Source of the DNA: JABCYV01 sp963696025
GTDB taxonomy: Bacteria > Acidobacteriota > Terriglobia > Terriglobales > Acidobacteriaceae
Assembly: GCA_963696025.1 (NCBI GenBank)
Contig: CAVOII010000012.1
Coordinates: 310,001 to 374,000 of the forward strand
Direction of reading: 5' to 3'
DNA: 64,000 nt
Position 1 is the first letter of the stretch. Every line of letters starts with the position of its first letter. The notes below the pieces were generated by a model, which saw only the letters and a program-made list of their open reading frames with translations, was not told where the DNA came from and ran no database searches. The position numbers were made by a program, and so were the translations under genes. Of the stretch, positions 8,066-15,999 are shown piece after piece.

Positions 8066-9547
8066 TTGGACACCGGGAGCGGCTGGCGCCGTGGAGACTA
8101 TCTGAGAGTTAAAGATATCCTGGTTCTCCTTTTCCTGACTGCAGGGGCGTTGCTTATTCACGGCTACCATCCGTATGCCGAGGATGCCGAAATTTACCTT
8201 CCTGGCGTGGAAAAGATTCTGCATCCCGAACTTTTCTCCTTTGGCTCGCAGTTTTTCGAATCGCATGCGCATTTGACCCTTTTTCCGAACCTGATCGCTG
8301 CCTCAGTCGAGGCCAGTCATCAGCCTCTGGATGTAGCGTTATTTATGTGGCAACAGGCGTCCATCTTTCTCTTGCTACTGGCGTGCTGGCAATTGAGCGG
8401 CCAGTGCTTCACCGATTCAAAGGCTCGCTGGGCCGGTGTCGCCTTGGTGGCCGCGCTTCTGACGCTGCCAGTCGCGGGTACTGCGCTCTACATTCTCGAC
8501 CAGTACGTCAATCCGCGTAATCTGGCCGCCTTCGCTGCAGTCTTCGCCATTGCCAATGTCCTGGATAAACGGTACGTGTGGGCCGGGCTGTGGCTGGCCT
8601 TTGCTGCGGCCATGCATCCGCTTATGGCGGTCTACACCCTTTCGTATTGCATTCTGCTGGTGGGGATGAAGAAATTTCATCTCAGCTTCGCCATGCTCGG
8701 CTGTCTGTTGCCGTTGGGGATTTCATTTCAAGAGCCTTCGGAGGCCTATCGCCAGGCATCTCGCTTCCATGCATTTCATTACATCCAGAATTGGCAGTGG
8801 TATGAATGGCTGGGCATCAGTGGGCCCGTCCCACTTTTATGGTTGCTTGCGCGGTGGGCGCGGGCGAAGCAATTGCGCAACCTGGACCTAGCATGTCGGG
8901 CGCTTGTCATTTATGACTTGGTCTATTTCGCTGCGGCCTTGGTGGTGTCGATTCCCGCGCGATTCGGAAGCCTCGCCCGCCTCCAGCCCTTGCGCAGCCT
9001 GCATCTCCTTTACATCCTGTTTGTATTGTTCGCTGGCGGATTTCTAGGCCAATGTTCGTTAAAGAACCGACTATGGCGATGGCTGATTCTATTTATACCC
9101 TTGTGCACTGGCATGTTCCTCGCCCAGCGCGCCCTCTTTCCAGACAGCCGCCATGTCGAATGGCCCGGAGCCACGCCGAAGAATCCCTGGGCCCAGGCCT
9201 TTGTTTGGATTCGACAAAACACCCCCGTCGATGCCATCTTCGCGCTGGATCCTCTCCACATGCAGATTGCCGGGGAAGACGGTCAAGGTTTTCGCGCCAT
9301 CGCCGAACGCAGCATGCTGGCCGATGCGATTAAGGATAGCGGCGCGGTGTCCATGTTCCCGCCCTTGGCGGAGGAATGGTTTCAGCAAGTCCAAGCGCAG
9401 AGAGGCTGGAAAACGTTCCAATTGAAGGATTTTCATCGCCTGCGGGCCGAATATGGAGTGAGCTGGGTAGTCCTGCAACAGCCCGGTGCCACTGGTCTCG
9501 ATTGTCCATTTCAGAACTCCGCAGTACTGGTGTGCCGGCTGAATTAA
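8066..9547 (+). CDS. Polytopic membrane protein, probable GT-C-like enzyme
   Basis: About 490 residues, with ten or more hydrophobic segments and a soluble C-terminal part (about the last 120 residues). The region after the first helix reads HGYHPYAEDAEIYLPGVEKI, an acidic periplasmic loop typical of GT-C membrane glycosyltransferases, but I cannot name a family with certainty. The frame is open from ATG 7976; I prefer the in-frame TTG at 8066, which puts the first helix near the N terminus and leaves about 100 nt for a divergent promoter with the permease gene. The surrounding glycosyltransferases suggest a role in surface glycans. Confidence 0.65.
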   Translation: MDTGSGWRRGDYLRVKDILVLLFLTAGALLIHGYHPYAEDAEIYLPGVEKILHPELFSFGSQFFESHAHLTLFPNLIAASVEASHQPLDVALFMWQQASIFLLLLACWQLSGQCFTDSKARWAGVALVAALLTLPVAGTALYILDQYVNPRNLAAFAAVFAIANVLDKRYVWAGLWLAFAAAMHPLMAVYTLSYCILLVGMKKFHLSFAMLGCLLPLGISFQEPSEAYRQASRFHAFHYIQNWQWYEWLGISGPVPLLWLLARWARAKQLRNLDLACRALVIYDLVYFAAALVVSIPARFGSLARLQPLRSLHLLYILFVLFAGGFLGQCSLKNRLWRWLILFIPLCTGMFLAQRALFPDSRHVEWPGATPKNPWAQAFVWIRQNTPVDAIFALDPLHMQIAGEDGQGFRAIAERSMLADAIKDSGAVSMFPPLAEEWFQQVQAQRGWKTFQLKDFHRLRAEYGVSWVVLQQPGATGLDCPFQNSAVLVCRLN

Positions 9548-9632
9548 GTTCGTCATGGGCACGATTGCTGACTACGCTGTAAGATAAGGCTGCATCTAAC
9601 TAAACATTCCAGACCCTGGAGGACAATGGCTG

Positions 9633-10499
9633 ATGTCTTGTGCGCCGGCTGTGGCGAATCAAATTCTGTTGTTCCCTTATTCAAAGCGGAGTTCAGAATT
9701 AGCCGCTCTGACCCGGCAGTACCAAGACAATGGTCCTTTTCCACACATTCGTCTCAGTGATTTTGTCGATCCCGAAATCGCCGTTGCTATGGCGGAAGAA
9801 TTTCCCGACTCTGGCACCGAAGCCTGGACCCACTACAAACATCACAACGAAAACAAGCTTGGACTGGCCAAGCGCGATCTTTTCCCTCAACATTTGGGAG
9901 AAGTTACGGACGAACTGAATTCACCGGAGTTTGTGAGCTGGCTTTCCGAGTTGACCGGAATTTCGGGCCTGGTTGCGGATCCGAGCCTCCATGGCGGCGG
10001 CTTACATCAGTCTGGACGCGGCGGTTTTCTGAACGTCCACACTGACTTCAGCAATCATCACTACCACAAAAACTGGCGCAGACGGGTAAACCTGATTCTT
10101 TACCTGAATCCTGTATGGCAAGATGAGTGGGGCGGCGCCATTGAATTCTGGGAAAAATCGATGCGCTGTTGCGCTGCGAAATATCCCCCCCTGTTCAATC
10201 ATGCCGTGATTTTTACCACCTGCGAAGGGTCCTTCCACGGATTTCCCGATCCGCTGCAGTGTCCGGAGAATGTCTCGCGCAAGAGTCTGGCTCTGTATTA
10301 CTACACGGTGGAACCGAATCTGCAGTCTGGCGGCCAATCGACCGACTACCGTGCTCGGCCCGGCGATGGTTTAGTCGAATCCGCGCTGATCTGGCTGGAC
10401 AAGGAAGCCGTGGACCTATATTCGCGAGCCAAGGCCCGCTTTGGATTTTCCGACAAACTCGCCAGCAAGGTGCTGGGACTGATCTCAAGGGAAAAGTAG
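9633..10499 (+). CDS. 2-oxoglutarate/Fe(II)-dependent oxygenase, prolyl-hydroxylase-like
   Basis: This 288-residue protein shows the double-stranded beta-helix motifs of Tpa1/prolyl 4-hydroxylase-like oxygenases. The metal ligands are His and Asp in NVHTDFSNH and a distal His in SFHGFPDPL, followed by a basic residue in RKSLALYYYT that would bind 2-oxoglutarate. Between them lie RVNLILYLNPVWQDEWGGAI and an N-terminal substrate-domain-like DNGPFPHIRLSDFVDPE. The expected reaction is hydroxylation of a protein or small molecule; the substrate is unknown. Its place among glycosyltransferases suggests glycan or envelope modification, which is inference. Confidence 0.85.
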   Translation: MSCAPAVANQILLFPYSKRSSELAALTRQYQDNGPFPHIRLSDFVDPEIAVAMAEEFPDSGTEAWTHYKHHNENKLGLAKRDLFPQHLGEVTDELNSPEFVSWLSELTGISGLVADPSLHGGGLHQSGRGGFLNVHTDFSNHHYHKNWRRRVNLILYLNPVWQDEWGGAIEFWEKSMRCCAAKYPPLFNHAVIFTTCEGSFHGFPDPLQCPENVSRKSLALYYYTVEPNLQSGGQSTDYRARPGDGLVESALIWLDKEAVDLYSRAKARFGFSDKLASKVLGLISREK

Positions 10500-10516
10500 C
10501 CGAGGAGCTAAGTCGA

Positions 10517-10951
10517 GTGCTGGAAAACTCTCCGCCAAATGGTTACGCGGATGATCCAGCGAAGAGGCGATTTCTGTGGGGTGTGCTGCTCGCTTGGACG
10601 CCGTTCCTTTTCGCCGTGGTTCCTTCGATTATTGGCATCTTCAACGCCTTCCGTGAAATTTCCACTCAGAAGGCCACGAGCTTGGGGGCTGTCGCTGGTG
10701 ACTTGGCAGAAGCTTTCGCCACGTTCGGCTTGGCCGCCGCTTTTGCATTCGAAGTGGCTGCCGTCGGCCTGCTAGTGCGCATTCTCCAAAGAGCACCCGA
10801 TCCGTACGTTCTTCTCGGTACTGTCCATTTGCTGCAGCGGACTCATGCTCAGCATCTTGGGATTATGCGTGTGGTTCTTTTTCCGGTTGTGTCCTTCCTA
10901 AGTCGCAAGCGGCCCAACTCAATTCAAGCAGGCCTTTTTCTTCAACTCTAA
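10517..10951 (+). CDS. Small membrane protein of unknown function
   Basis: This 144-residue protein starts at GTG 10517, 10 nt after a GAGGAG ribosome binding site and 17 nt after the oxygenase stop codon, which implies co-expression. Two transmembrane segments are clear: GVLLAWTPFLFAVVPSIIGI and AEAFATFGLAAAFAFEVAAV. A third hydrophobic run (VVLFPVVSFL) is near the C terminus. The frame is open further upstream into the oxygenase gene, but that part is in another frame of a well-supported gene, so the GTG start is preferred. No family recognised. Confidence 0.65.
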   Translation: MLENSPPNGYADDPAKRRFLWGVLLAWTPFLFAVVPSIIGIFNAFREISTQKATSLGAVAGDLAEAFATFGLAAAFAFEVAAVGLLVRILQRAPDPYVLLGTVHLLQRTHAQHLGIMRVVLFPVVSFLSRKRPNSIQAGLFLQL

Positions 10952-11553
10952 ATTCCGTTGCCAAAAATATAAGCCTGCAAAAACCAATGCAGTCAGAAAC
11001 CATATCCAGAGGAGCTTGGTAACTAATGTGCTATCCACATAGAAGTCATATGGGTGTGGCAGAATCATTGACAGTCGGAACGGCAGCCATACTACGAAGA
11101 AGTCCCCCTGTTTCGTATTCGCAAAGTTGCGGTATATAGCAATTCTTAAGCAAAGTCCGAATAAGACCGATTGCGAAAAACATTCCAATCCGAAGTCGAG
11201 AGGCATTCTGTGTCCTTGGGGTCTCGCGACTGCAAATGATGAGCAACATGATCAACACCGTAACCATGAAGATGACGGCGACGGAATCTCCAACCTGGTC
11301 GGCGGCCCTGCTAAGAACGGATGCCACGAACAATGCCGCACTAATGAGTATTGCAATGCGGACGTATCCGACCGAGGGCAGCGACGGTCCCCACTTCAGC
11401 AGAAACCGGCATCAGCAGGACGGGCACTAGGAATAGCAGCAATCGACTGAACCATCCGAGTGGCGGCTCTGGCAGCCTGGCAAATAGAAACAGGAGAGTA
11501 ACTAGTGTCGCGAGAACCCTAGATGCGCCCCTACGAATTGGACCTGCGGTCAT
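10919..11553 (-). pseudogene. Frameshifted membrane protein of unknown family
   Basis: Three minus-strand frames together read as one membrane protein: ATLVTLLFLFARLPEPP and LLLFLVPVLLM from ATG 11553, then GYVRIAILISAALFVASVLS and VAVIFMVTVLIMLLIIC after a frame change near 11385, then GDFFVVWLPFRLSMILPHPY and LLWIWFLTALVFAGLYFW after a second change near 11160. Both shifts are in the same direction. The pieces abut and each adds complete hydrophobic segments, so one broken gene of about 210 codons is likelier than three small genes. Its 3' end overlaps the convergent gene ending at 10951. Confidence 0.5.
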
Positions 11554-11599
11554 GTCGCCCTGTCGCAGCGGCTCACTCTACCGGCTTTTGAGAACAGCT

Positions 11600-12406
11600 C
11601 TACCCCTGTGGTCCTCCCGCGGTGCCGCGTGCATAATAGGTCGAGTACCCGGGCTCCAGTCGTCGTCCCTTGGCACTGAATATTCGGAAATGGCCCAAAC
11701 CTATCCTCTGTAGCGCAAACTGCAGCGTAGTCCGCAATACCCCGAAACCATAGGTCACGCTGCGCCGGAAGTTGATGGAAGACGCTTCCCTAAAGTATTT
11801 GGTCGGGCACGATACTTCGCCGATGCGGAATCCGAAATGCGCGCATTGAGCCAGCATCTGGTTGTCGAAGACGAAATCATCGGAATTTTCCAGCAGCGGA
11901 AGTTCCATCAGGACCTTGCGGCTGAAGGCGCGGTAGCCGGTGTGGTATTCGGAGAGCTTGATCCCCAAAAACAGATTCTCGATAGCAGTCAGTAAGCGGT
12001 TGGCAATGTATTTGTAGCGGGGCATACCTCCCCGCAGGGCCTGCCCTCCAATAATGCGTGACCCCAGAACGACATCGTACACACCGTATGCCACCATGCT
12101 AGCCATGGCCGTCACCAGCAGAGGCGTGTACTGATAGTCTGGATGGAGCATGATAACCACGTCGGCGCCATCTGCCAAAGCTTCGCGATAGCAGGTCTGC
12201 TGGTTGCGTCCGTAGCCGTAATTCTGATCGTGGACGAAGGTATGGAGGCCGAGTTGATGAGCGACTTCAAGCGTCCGATCTGAGCTGTGATCATCCACCA
12301 GAATGCGGATGTCTACGAGATCCGGCAGCTCTCGAACGGTGACTTCCAGAGTCTTCTCCGCGTTATACGCAGGCAGAACTACGGCAATGCGCTTTCCGTT
12401 AATCAT
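11600..12406 (-). CDS. Glycosyltransferase family 2 (dolichol-phosphate-sugar synthase-like)
   Basis: This 268-residue protein has a GT-A fold: [18 protein letters not shown] at the N terminus, the acidic pair VDDHSSDRT, the donor-metal region [14 protein letters not shown], and [16 protein letters not shown]. The second half ([21 protein letters not shown]) matches the polyprenyl-phosphate mannosyl/glucosyl synthase branch. It lacks C-terminal membrane helices. Such enzymes transfer a sugar from a nucleotide donor to a polyprenyl phosphate on the cytoplasmic face, which would feed GT-C enzymes such as the one at 5430. Confidence 0.9.
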   Translation of the reverse strand: MINGKRIAVVLPAYNAEKTLEVTVRELPDLVDIRILVDDHSSDRTLEVAHQLGLHTFVHDQNYGYGRNQQTCYREALADGADVVIMLHPDYQYTPLLVTAMASMVAYGVYDVVLGSRIIGGQALRGGMPRYKYIANRLLTAIENLFLGIKLSEYHTGYRAFSRKVLMELPLLENSDDFVFDNQMLAQCAHFGFRIGEVSCPTKYFREASSINFRRSVTYGFGVLRTTLQFALQRIGLGHFRIFSAKGRRLEPGYSTYYARGTAGGPQG

Positions 12407-12574
12407 TTCCCTCGGGAATACTAGCAGGGTCAGCCCGCACAGGGCTAAAGATCATGATAACCCGCCCGGTTGTCTCCACCGGATTACTATCTGCAAGGCA
12501 GCCTATGCTTGTGTTGTTTTCGAGGGGAACTAAGGCTCTCTTGCGGCCTTTGTTGGTAAACTATCCTTACCATA

Positions 12575-13987
12575 ATGCCTAAAGGACGCACACTTTTCGA
12601 AAAAGTCTGGGAAGAGCACGTGGTGTGCGCTCCTTCCGAACAATCTCCTCTGCTTTACATCGACCTCCATTTAGTCCACGAAGTCACTTCCCCGCAGGCA
12701 TTCGATGGACTCCGAGTCGCAGGCCGGCGGTTGCGTCAACCGAAGCGCACAGTCGCAACCGTCGACCACAATATCCCCACGACACCGCGTGGCCTTCCCA
12801 TCATCGATGCTATCGCTGCCCGCCAAATTCATGCCTTGCAGCAGAATTGCAAAGATTTCGGCGTCCAGCTTTTCGACATTGATTCTCCCGATCAGGGAAT
12901 CGTGCACGTGATCGGTCCCGAGCTAGGGTTAACGCAGCCGGGTATGACCATCGTCTGTGGTGATAGTCACACCAGCACACACGGCGCGTTCGGTGCCCTA
13001 GCCTTCGGCATAGGAACGTCGGAAGTGGAGCACGTGCTGGCCACGCAATGTCTGCCCCAGCGCAAGCCAAAATCCATGCGGATCAATGTCAGCGGCAGGC
13101 TGGCAGAAGGTGTCACCGCTAAAGATCTTGCCCTGGGCATCATCGGACAGATCGGAACCGACGGCGCGACCGGGCACGTGATTGAATACGCGGGGGAAGC
13201 CGTCCGGGCTCTCTCTATGGAAGGGCGGATGACGCTGTGCAACATGAGCATCGAAGCCGGGGCCCGCGCCGGTATGGTCTCGGCCGATGAAACTACTTTC
13301 GCTTACATCAAGGGACGCCGCTTCGCCCCGCGTGATGGCAAATGGGAGACTGCTCTCACTCGCTGGCGCGGATTGTCGTCTGATCCTGGCGCTCGCTACG
13401 ACAAGATCTTGGAAATTGACGCTGCGAAACTCGCTCCGTTCGTGACCTGGGGCACCAATCCAGGAATGGTGGTCCCGGTCAGTGGCTGCGTGCCTGATTT
13501 GAGTGATTGGAAGACCGACGCCGAACGCGGCGCCTTCCAACGCATGCTTGATTACATGGGATTGCAGCCGGGCACGCGCATGGAGGAGATCGCCGTGGAC
13601 CGGGTGTTCATCGGCTCCTGCACCAACTCGCGTCTGGAGGATTTGCGCGCCGCCGCCCGGGTGACGCGCGGATACCACGTCAACTCCAATGTGCGTGCCA
13701 TGGTTGTGCCGGGATCCCAAGCGGTGAAACATGCGGCGGAGCAGGAGGGCCTGGATCGGGTTTTTCAGGAAGCTGGCTTCGAGTGGCGTGAATCAGGATG
13801 CTCCATGTGTCTGGGCATGAATCCCGACATACTGCAACCCGGTGAGCGCTGTGCCTCTACCAGCAATCGAAATTTTGAGGGCCGCCAGGGACGCGGCGGA
13901 CGCACTCATCTGGTCAGTCCCATGATGGCCGCTGCCGCAGCCATCGCCGGGCACTTCACCGATATTCGTAACTGGCACTTTCACTGA
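12575..13987 (+). CDS. leuC: 3-isopropylmalate dehydratase, large subunit
   Basis: LeuC, with LeuD, isomerises 2-isopropylmalate to 3-isopropylmalate in leucine synthesis. The 470-residue protein begins with [12 protein letters not shown] and contains the substrate motif [20 protein letters not shown]. The three iron-sulfur ligands are in [14 protein letters not shown] (Cys near 346) and [12 protein letters not shown] (Cys near 407 and 410). The leuD gene follows after 9 nt. The ATG start is family-typical. Confidence 0.97.
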   Translation: MPKGRTLFEKVWEEHVVCAPSEQSPLLYIDLHLVHEVTSPQAFDGLRVAGRRLRQPKRTVATVDHNIPTTPRGLPIIDAIAARQIHALQQNCKDFGVQLFDIDSPDQGIVHVIGPELGLTQPGMTIVCGDSHTSTHGAFGALAFGIGTSEVEHVLATQCLPQRKPKSMRINVSGRLAEGVTAKDLALGIIGQIGTDGATGHVIEYAGEAVRALSMEGRMTLCNMSIEAGARAGMVSADETTFAYIKGRRFAPRDGKWETALTRWRGLSSDPGARYDKILEIDAAKLAPFVTWGTNPGMVVPVSGCVPDLSDWKTDAERGAFQRMLDYMGLQPGTRMEEIAVDRVFIGSCTNSRLEDLRAAARVTRGYHVNSNVRAMVVPGSQAVKHAAEQEGLDRVFQEAGFEWRESGCSMCLGMNPDILQPGERCASTSNRNFEGRQGRGGRTHLVSPMMAAAAAIAGHFTDIRNWHFH

Positions 13988-13996
13988 GGCAGAAAG

Positions 13997-14593
13997 ATGC
14001 AACCGTTTCGTGTACACAAGGGTAAGGTCGGGCCGCTTCATCGCGCCAACATTGATACCGACCAGATCATTCCCAAACAATTCCTCAAACGGATTGAACG
14101 CACTGGCTTTGGGGAGTTCCTGTTTCACGACTGGCGCCGCTTGCCGGACGGCAAGCTCGACCCGGCGTTTCCGCTCAACCATCCTCTCCATGCAGGGGCG
14201 AGTGTGCTGGTGGCGGGAAAAAACTTCGGCTGCGGATCTTCGCGCGAACACGCGGTCTGGGCCCTGCAAGATTTCGGCTTCAGGGCCATAATTGCATCCT
14301 CCTTCGCGGACATCTTTGCTAATAACTGCGTCAAGAACGGCGTGCTCGCTGTGGCACTGACTGAGGAAGAAGTTGCCGAAATCGCTGATCGTGCTCAGAA
14401 ACTGCCCGATTACCAGGTCACTGTCGATCTTGAGCGCCTGCGCGTGTCAGACGAGCACGGCTTCGCCGCCAGCTTCCAAATTGATGAGTTTGCACGCCAC
14501 TGTTTGTTGAATGGACTGGACGATATCGGGCTGACCCTGCAACACGAAGCCGAGATCGCAGCGTACGAATCCCTGCACCCAGTCCCGTTTTAG
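13997..14593 (+). CDS. leuD: 3-isopropylmalate dehydratase, small subunit
   Basis: This 198-residue subunit supplies the swivel domain of isopropylmalate isomerase. It contains ANIDTDQIIPKQFLKRIERT near the N terminus and the signature GKNFGCGSSREHAVWAL. Length and motif order are normal. It is the second gene of a leuCD operon; the next gene on the same strand starts about 80 nt downstream and could be read through. leuA and leuB are not nearby. Confidence 0.97.
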   Translation: MQPFRVHKGKVGPLHRANIDTDQIIPKQFLKRIERTGFGEFLFHDWRRLPDGKLDPAFPLNHPLHAGASVLVAGKNFGCGSSREHAVWALQDFGFRAIIASSFADIFANNCVKNGVLAVALTEEEVAEIADRAQKLPDYQVTVDLERLRVSDEHGFAASFQIDEFARHCLLNGLDDIGLTLQHEAEIAAYESLHPVPF

Positions 14594-14672
14594 TGGGCGT
14601 GGCTACTTTGTGTGCCGAGACGGTCAAAACGTAAGGCCATTCAAGAGTGAAAAGAAGCTTCGAATTGATCCT

Positions 14673-15986
14673 GTGACAAAAGCCAATTCTGTGGCCAAGC
14701 TCCTCTGCTTGTATCTGGCAACGCTCTTGTCGATACTCCCTCTCGCAGTCGCTGGGCAGAGCGATGCCAGCAGTTCCGGATCGTGGTCCGGCATTCTTGT
14801 GTCCAGCAGCTGCAACGCCGACGAAGCCTTTAACGAGTCTCCCGAGTGCACCAAGAACGTGCCAGGAGCGAAGCTCGCGCTCTATGACGATACCAGCAGA
14901 GTCATGTACGGTCTTGAGCCAAAGGAATCCATAGGCGCTCACCTCGGAGACACGGTGACCGTCCGGGGGATGCTCGATGGCGACACGATTCATCTGGCTT
15001 CCATCGAGTTGATGTCGATTGGACTTTCCGTCGGTCAGAAGGCCCCCGCGTTTTCGGCTCGTGACCAGTTTGGCCGGACGCAAACTCTCGATACCTTGAA
15101 AGGAACCAACGGCACCGTCCTTCTGTTTTTCCGTTCTGCCGATTGGTGACCTTTTTGTAAAGGGCAGCTGGTCCAGCTGCAGAGTGCTGTTCCGCGATTC
15201 GAAAAGCAAGGGGTCAAGCTGGCGGCTATAAGCTATGACAGTGAAGAAATCCTGAAATATTTCTCTGATCGTCACGAGATCAAATACCCGATGCTCGGGG
15301 ATCCTGACTCGAGGATCATCAAGGCCTATGGCGTGCTCAACGGGGAAGCTACAGGTATGCAGAAAGGCTTTGCCCGCCCTGGATACTTTTTCATCGATAC
15401 TAAGGGCATCATTCGAGAAAAGTTTTTCGAAGCGAAATACCGCGAGCGACTGACCGGAAACAGCATCATCTCTAAGCTTTTCCCGGAACTGGTCCAGGAA
15501 GTAGTCGAAACGGTGGAAGAACCGAATCTTCAACTGGTGCTCGAACAATCCGATCGCGTCGGCGTTCCCGGCACTCGTGTCACCCTAGCCGCTGAAGTGC
15601 GGTTGCCCCCGGATATGCATGTCTATGCGCCCGGCGCCCAGGGTTATAAGCCGATCAAGCTGGTGATTGATCTAATCCCGCAGCTGGGATTCAAACCACC
15701 AGTTTTCCCTGCGTCGAAGATCCTGTATATGCCTGCGATTAAGGAGCGGGTGCCGGTCTTCGAGGGAACATTCCGCATTAGGCAGGATGTAAAAGTGAGC
15801 TCGAGCGCGGAGTTCTGGGGTTCGCTTGGCAAGGATGGAAAAGTCTTCGAGATTTCGGGGCAGCTCGAATATCAGGCTTGCGACAAAACCATGTGCTACC
15901 TGCCCAAATCCATCCCGGTTAAATGGCAACTGCAAGTCTTCCCGTTAGATCGGACCAGAGCCCCGGTGGACATTCGCCACAAATAG
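14673..15986 (+). CDS. Probable selenoprotein: redoxin (AhpC/TSA-like) fused to a DsbD N-terminal-like domain, UGA at 15147-15149 read as Sec
   Basis: The reading frame is interrupted only by TGA at 15147. Upstream it encodes a signal peptide (LLCLYLATLLSILPLAVAGQ), a beta domain of about 75 residues, and a redoxin start (VGQKAPAFSARDQFG, then LLFFRSADW). Downstream the same frame continues PFCKGQLVQLQ, ISYDSEEILKYFSDRH, LGDPDSRIIKAYGV and PGYFFIDTKGIIREK. Family members have CPYC or CPFC at this spot, so UGA stands exactly where the first active-site Cys belongs. The C-terminal 130 residues resemble the DsbD alpha domain (YQACDKTMCYLP). A SECIS-like hairpin follows the UGA. The start could also be GTG 14610 or 14691. 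Likely role: an exported thiol-peroxidase or disulfide reductase. A nonsense mutation is the alternative. Confidence 0.85.
15164..15180 (+). promoter_or_regulatory. Candidate bacterial SECIS element of the redoxin gene
   Basis: GCAGCTG (15164-15170) pairs perfectly with CAGCTGC (15174-15180); opening the last pair gives a 6-bp stem with loop GGTCC. The stem begins 15 nt after the UGA and the loop G-G-U lies at +21 to +23. Bacterial SelB recognises a small hairpin at about this distance with G and U in the apical loop, as in formate dehydrogenase mRNAs. The hairpin is within the coding frame, as bacterial SECIS elements are. Confidence 0.7.
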
Positions 15987-15999
15987 CATGGCAGTCTAT

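Noticed and set aside
10169..10516. Upstream extension of the membrane protein frame into the 2OG oxygenase gene
   Set aside because: It overlaps well-supported oxygenase codons; a GTG with a good ribosome binding site at 10517 explains the gene.
12998..13732. A 244-codon open frame antisense to leuC
   Set aside because: Shadow of leuC codons; no family resemblance.
15147..15149. Reading the redoxin TGA as a plain nonsense mutation that makes a pseudogene
   Set aside because: The codon is exactly the active-site Cys, the downstream frame shows no other damage, and a SECIS-like hairpin follows. It cannot be fully excluded without the rest of the genome.
14418..15548. A 376-codon open frame on the minus strand antisense to leuD and the redoxin gene, running across the UGA site
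   Set aside because: It has no recognisable domains and its composition follows from codon bias of the opposite genes; both genes it covers show strong family motifs on the plus strand.
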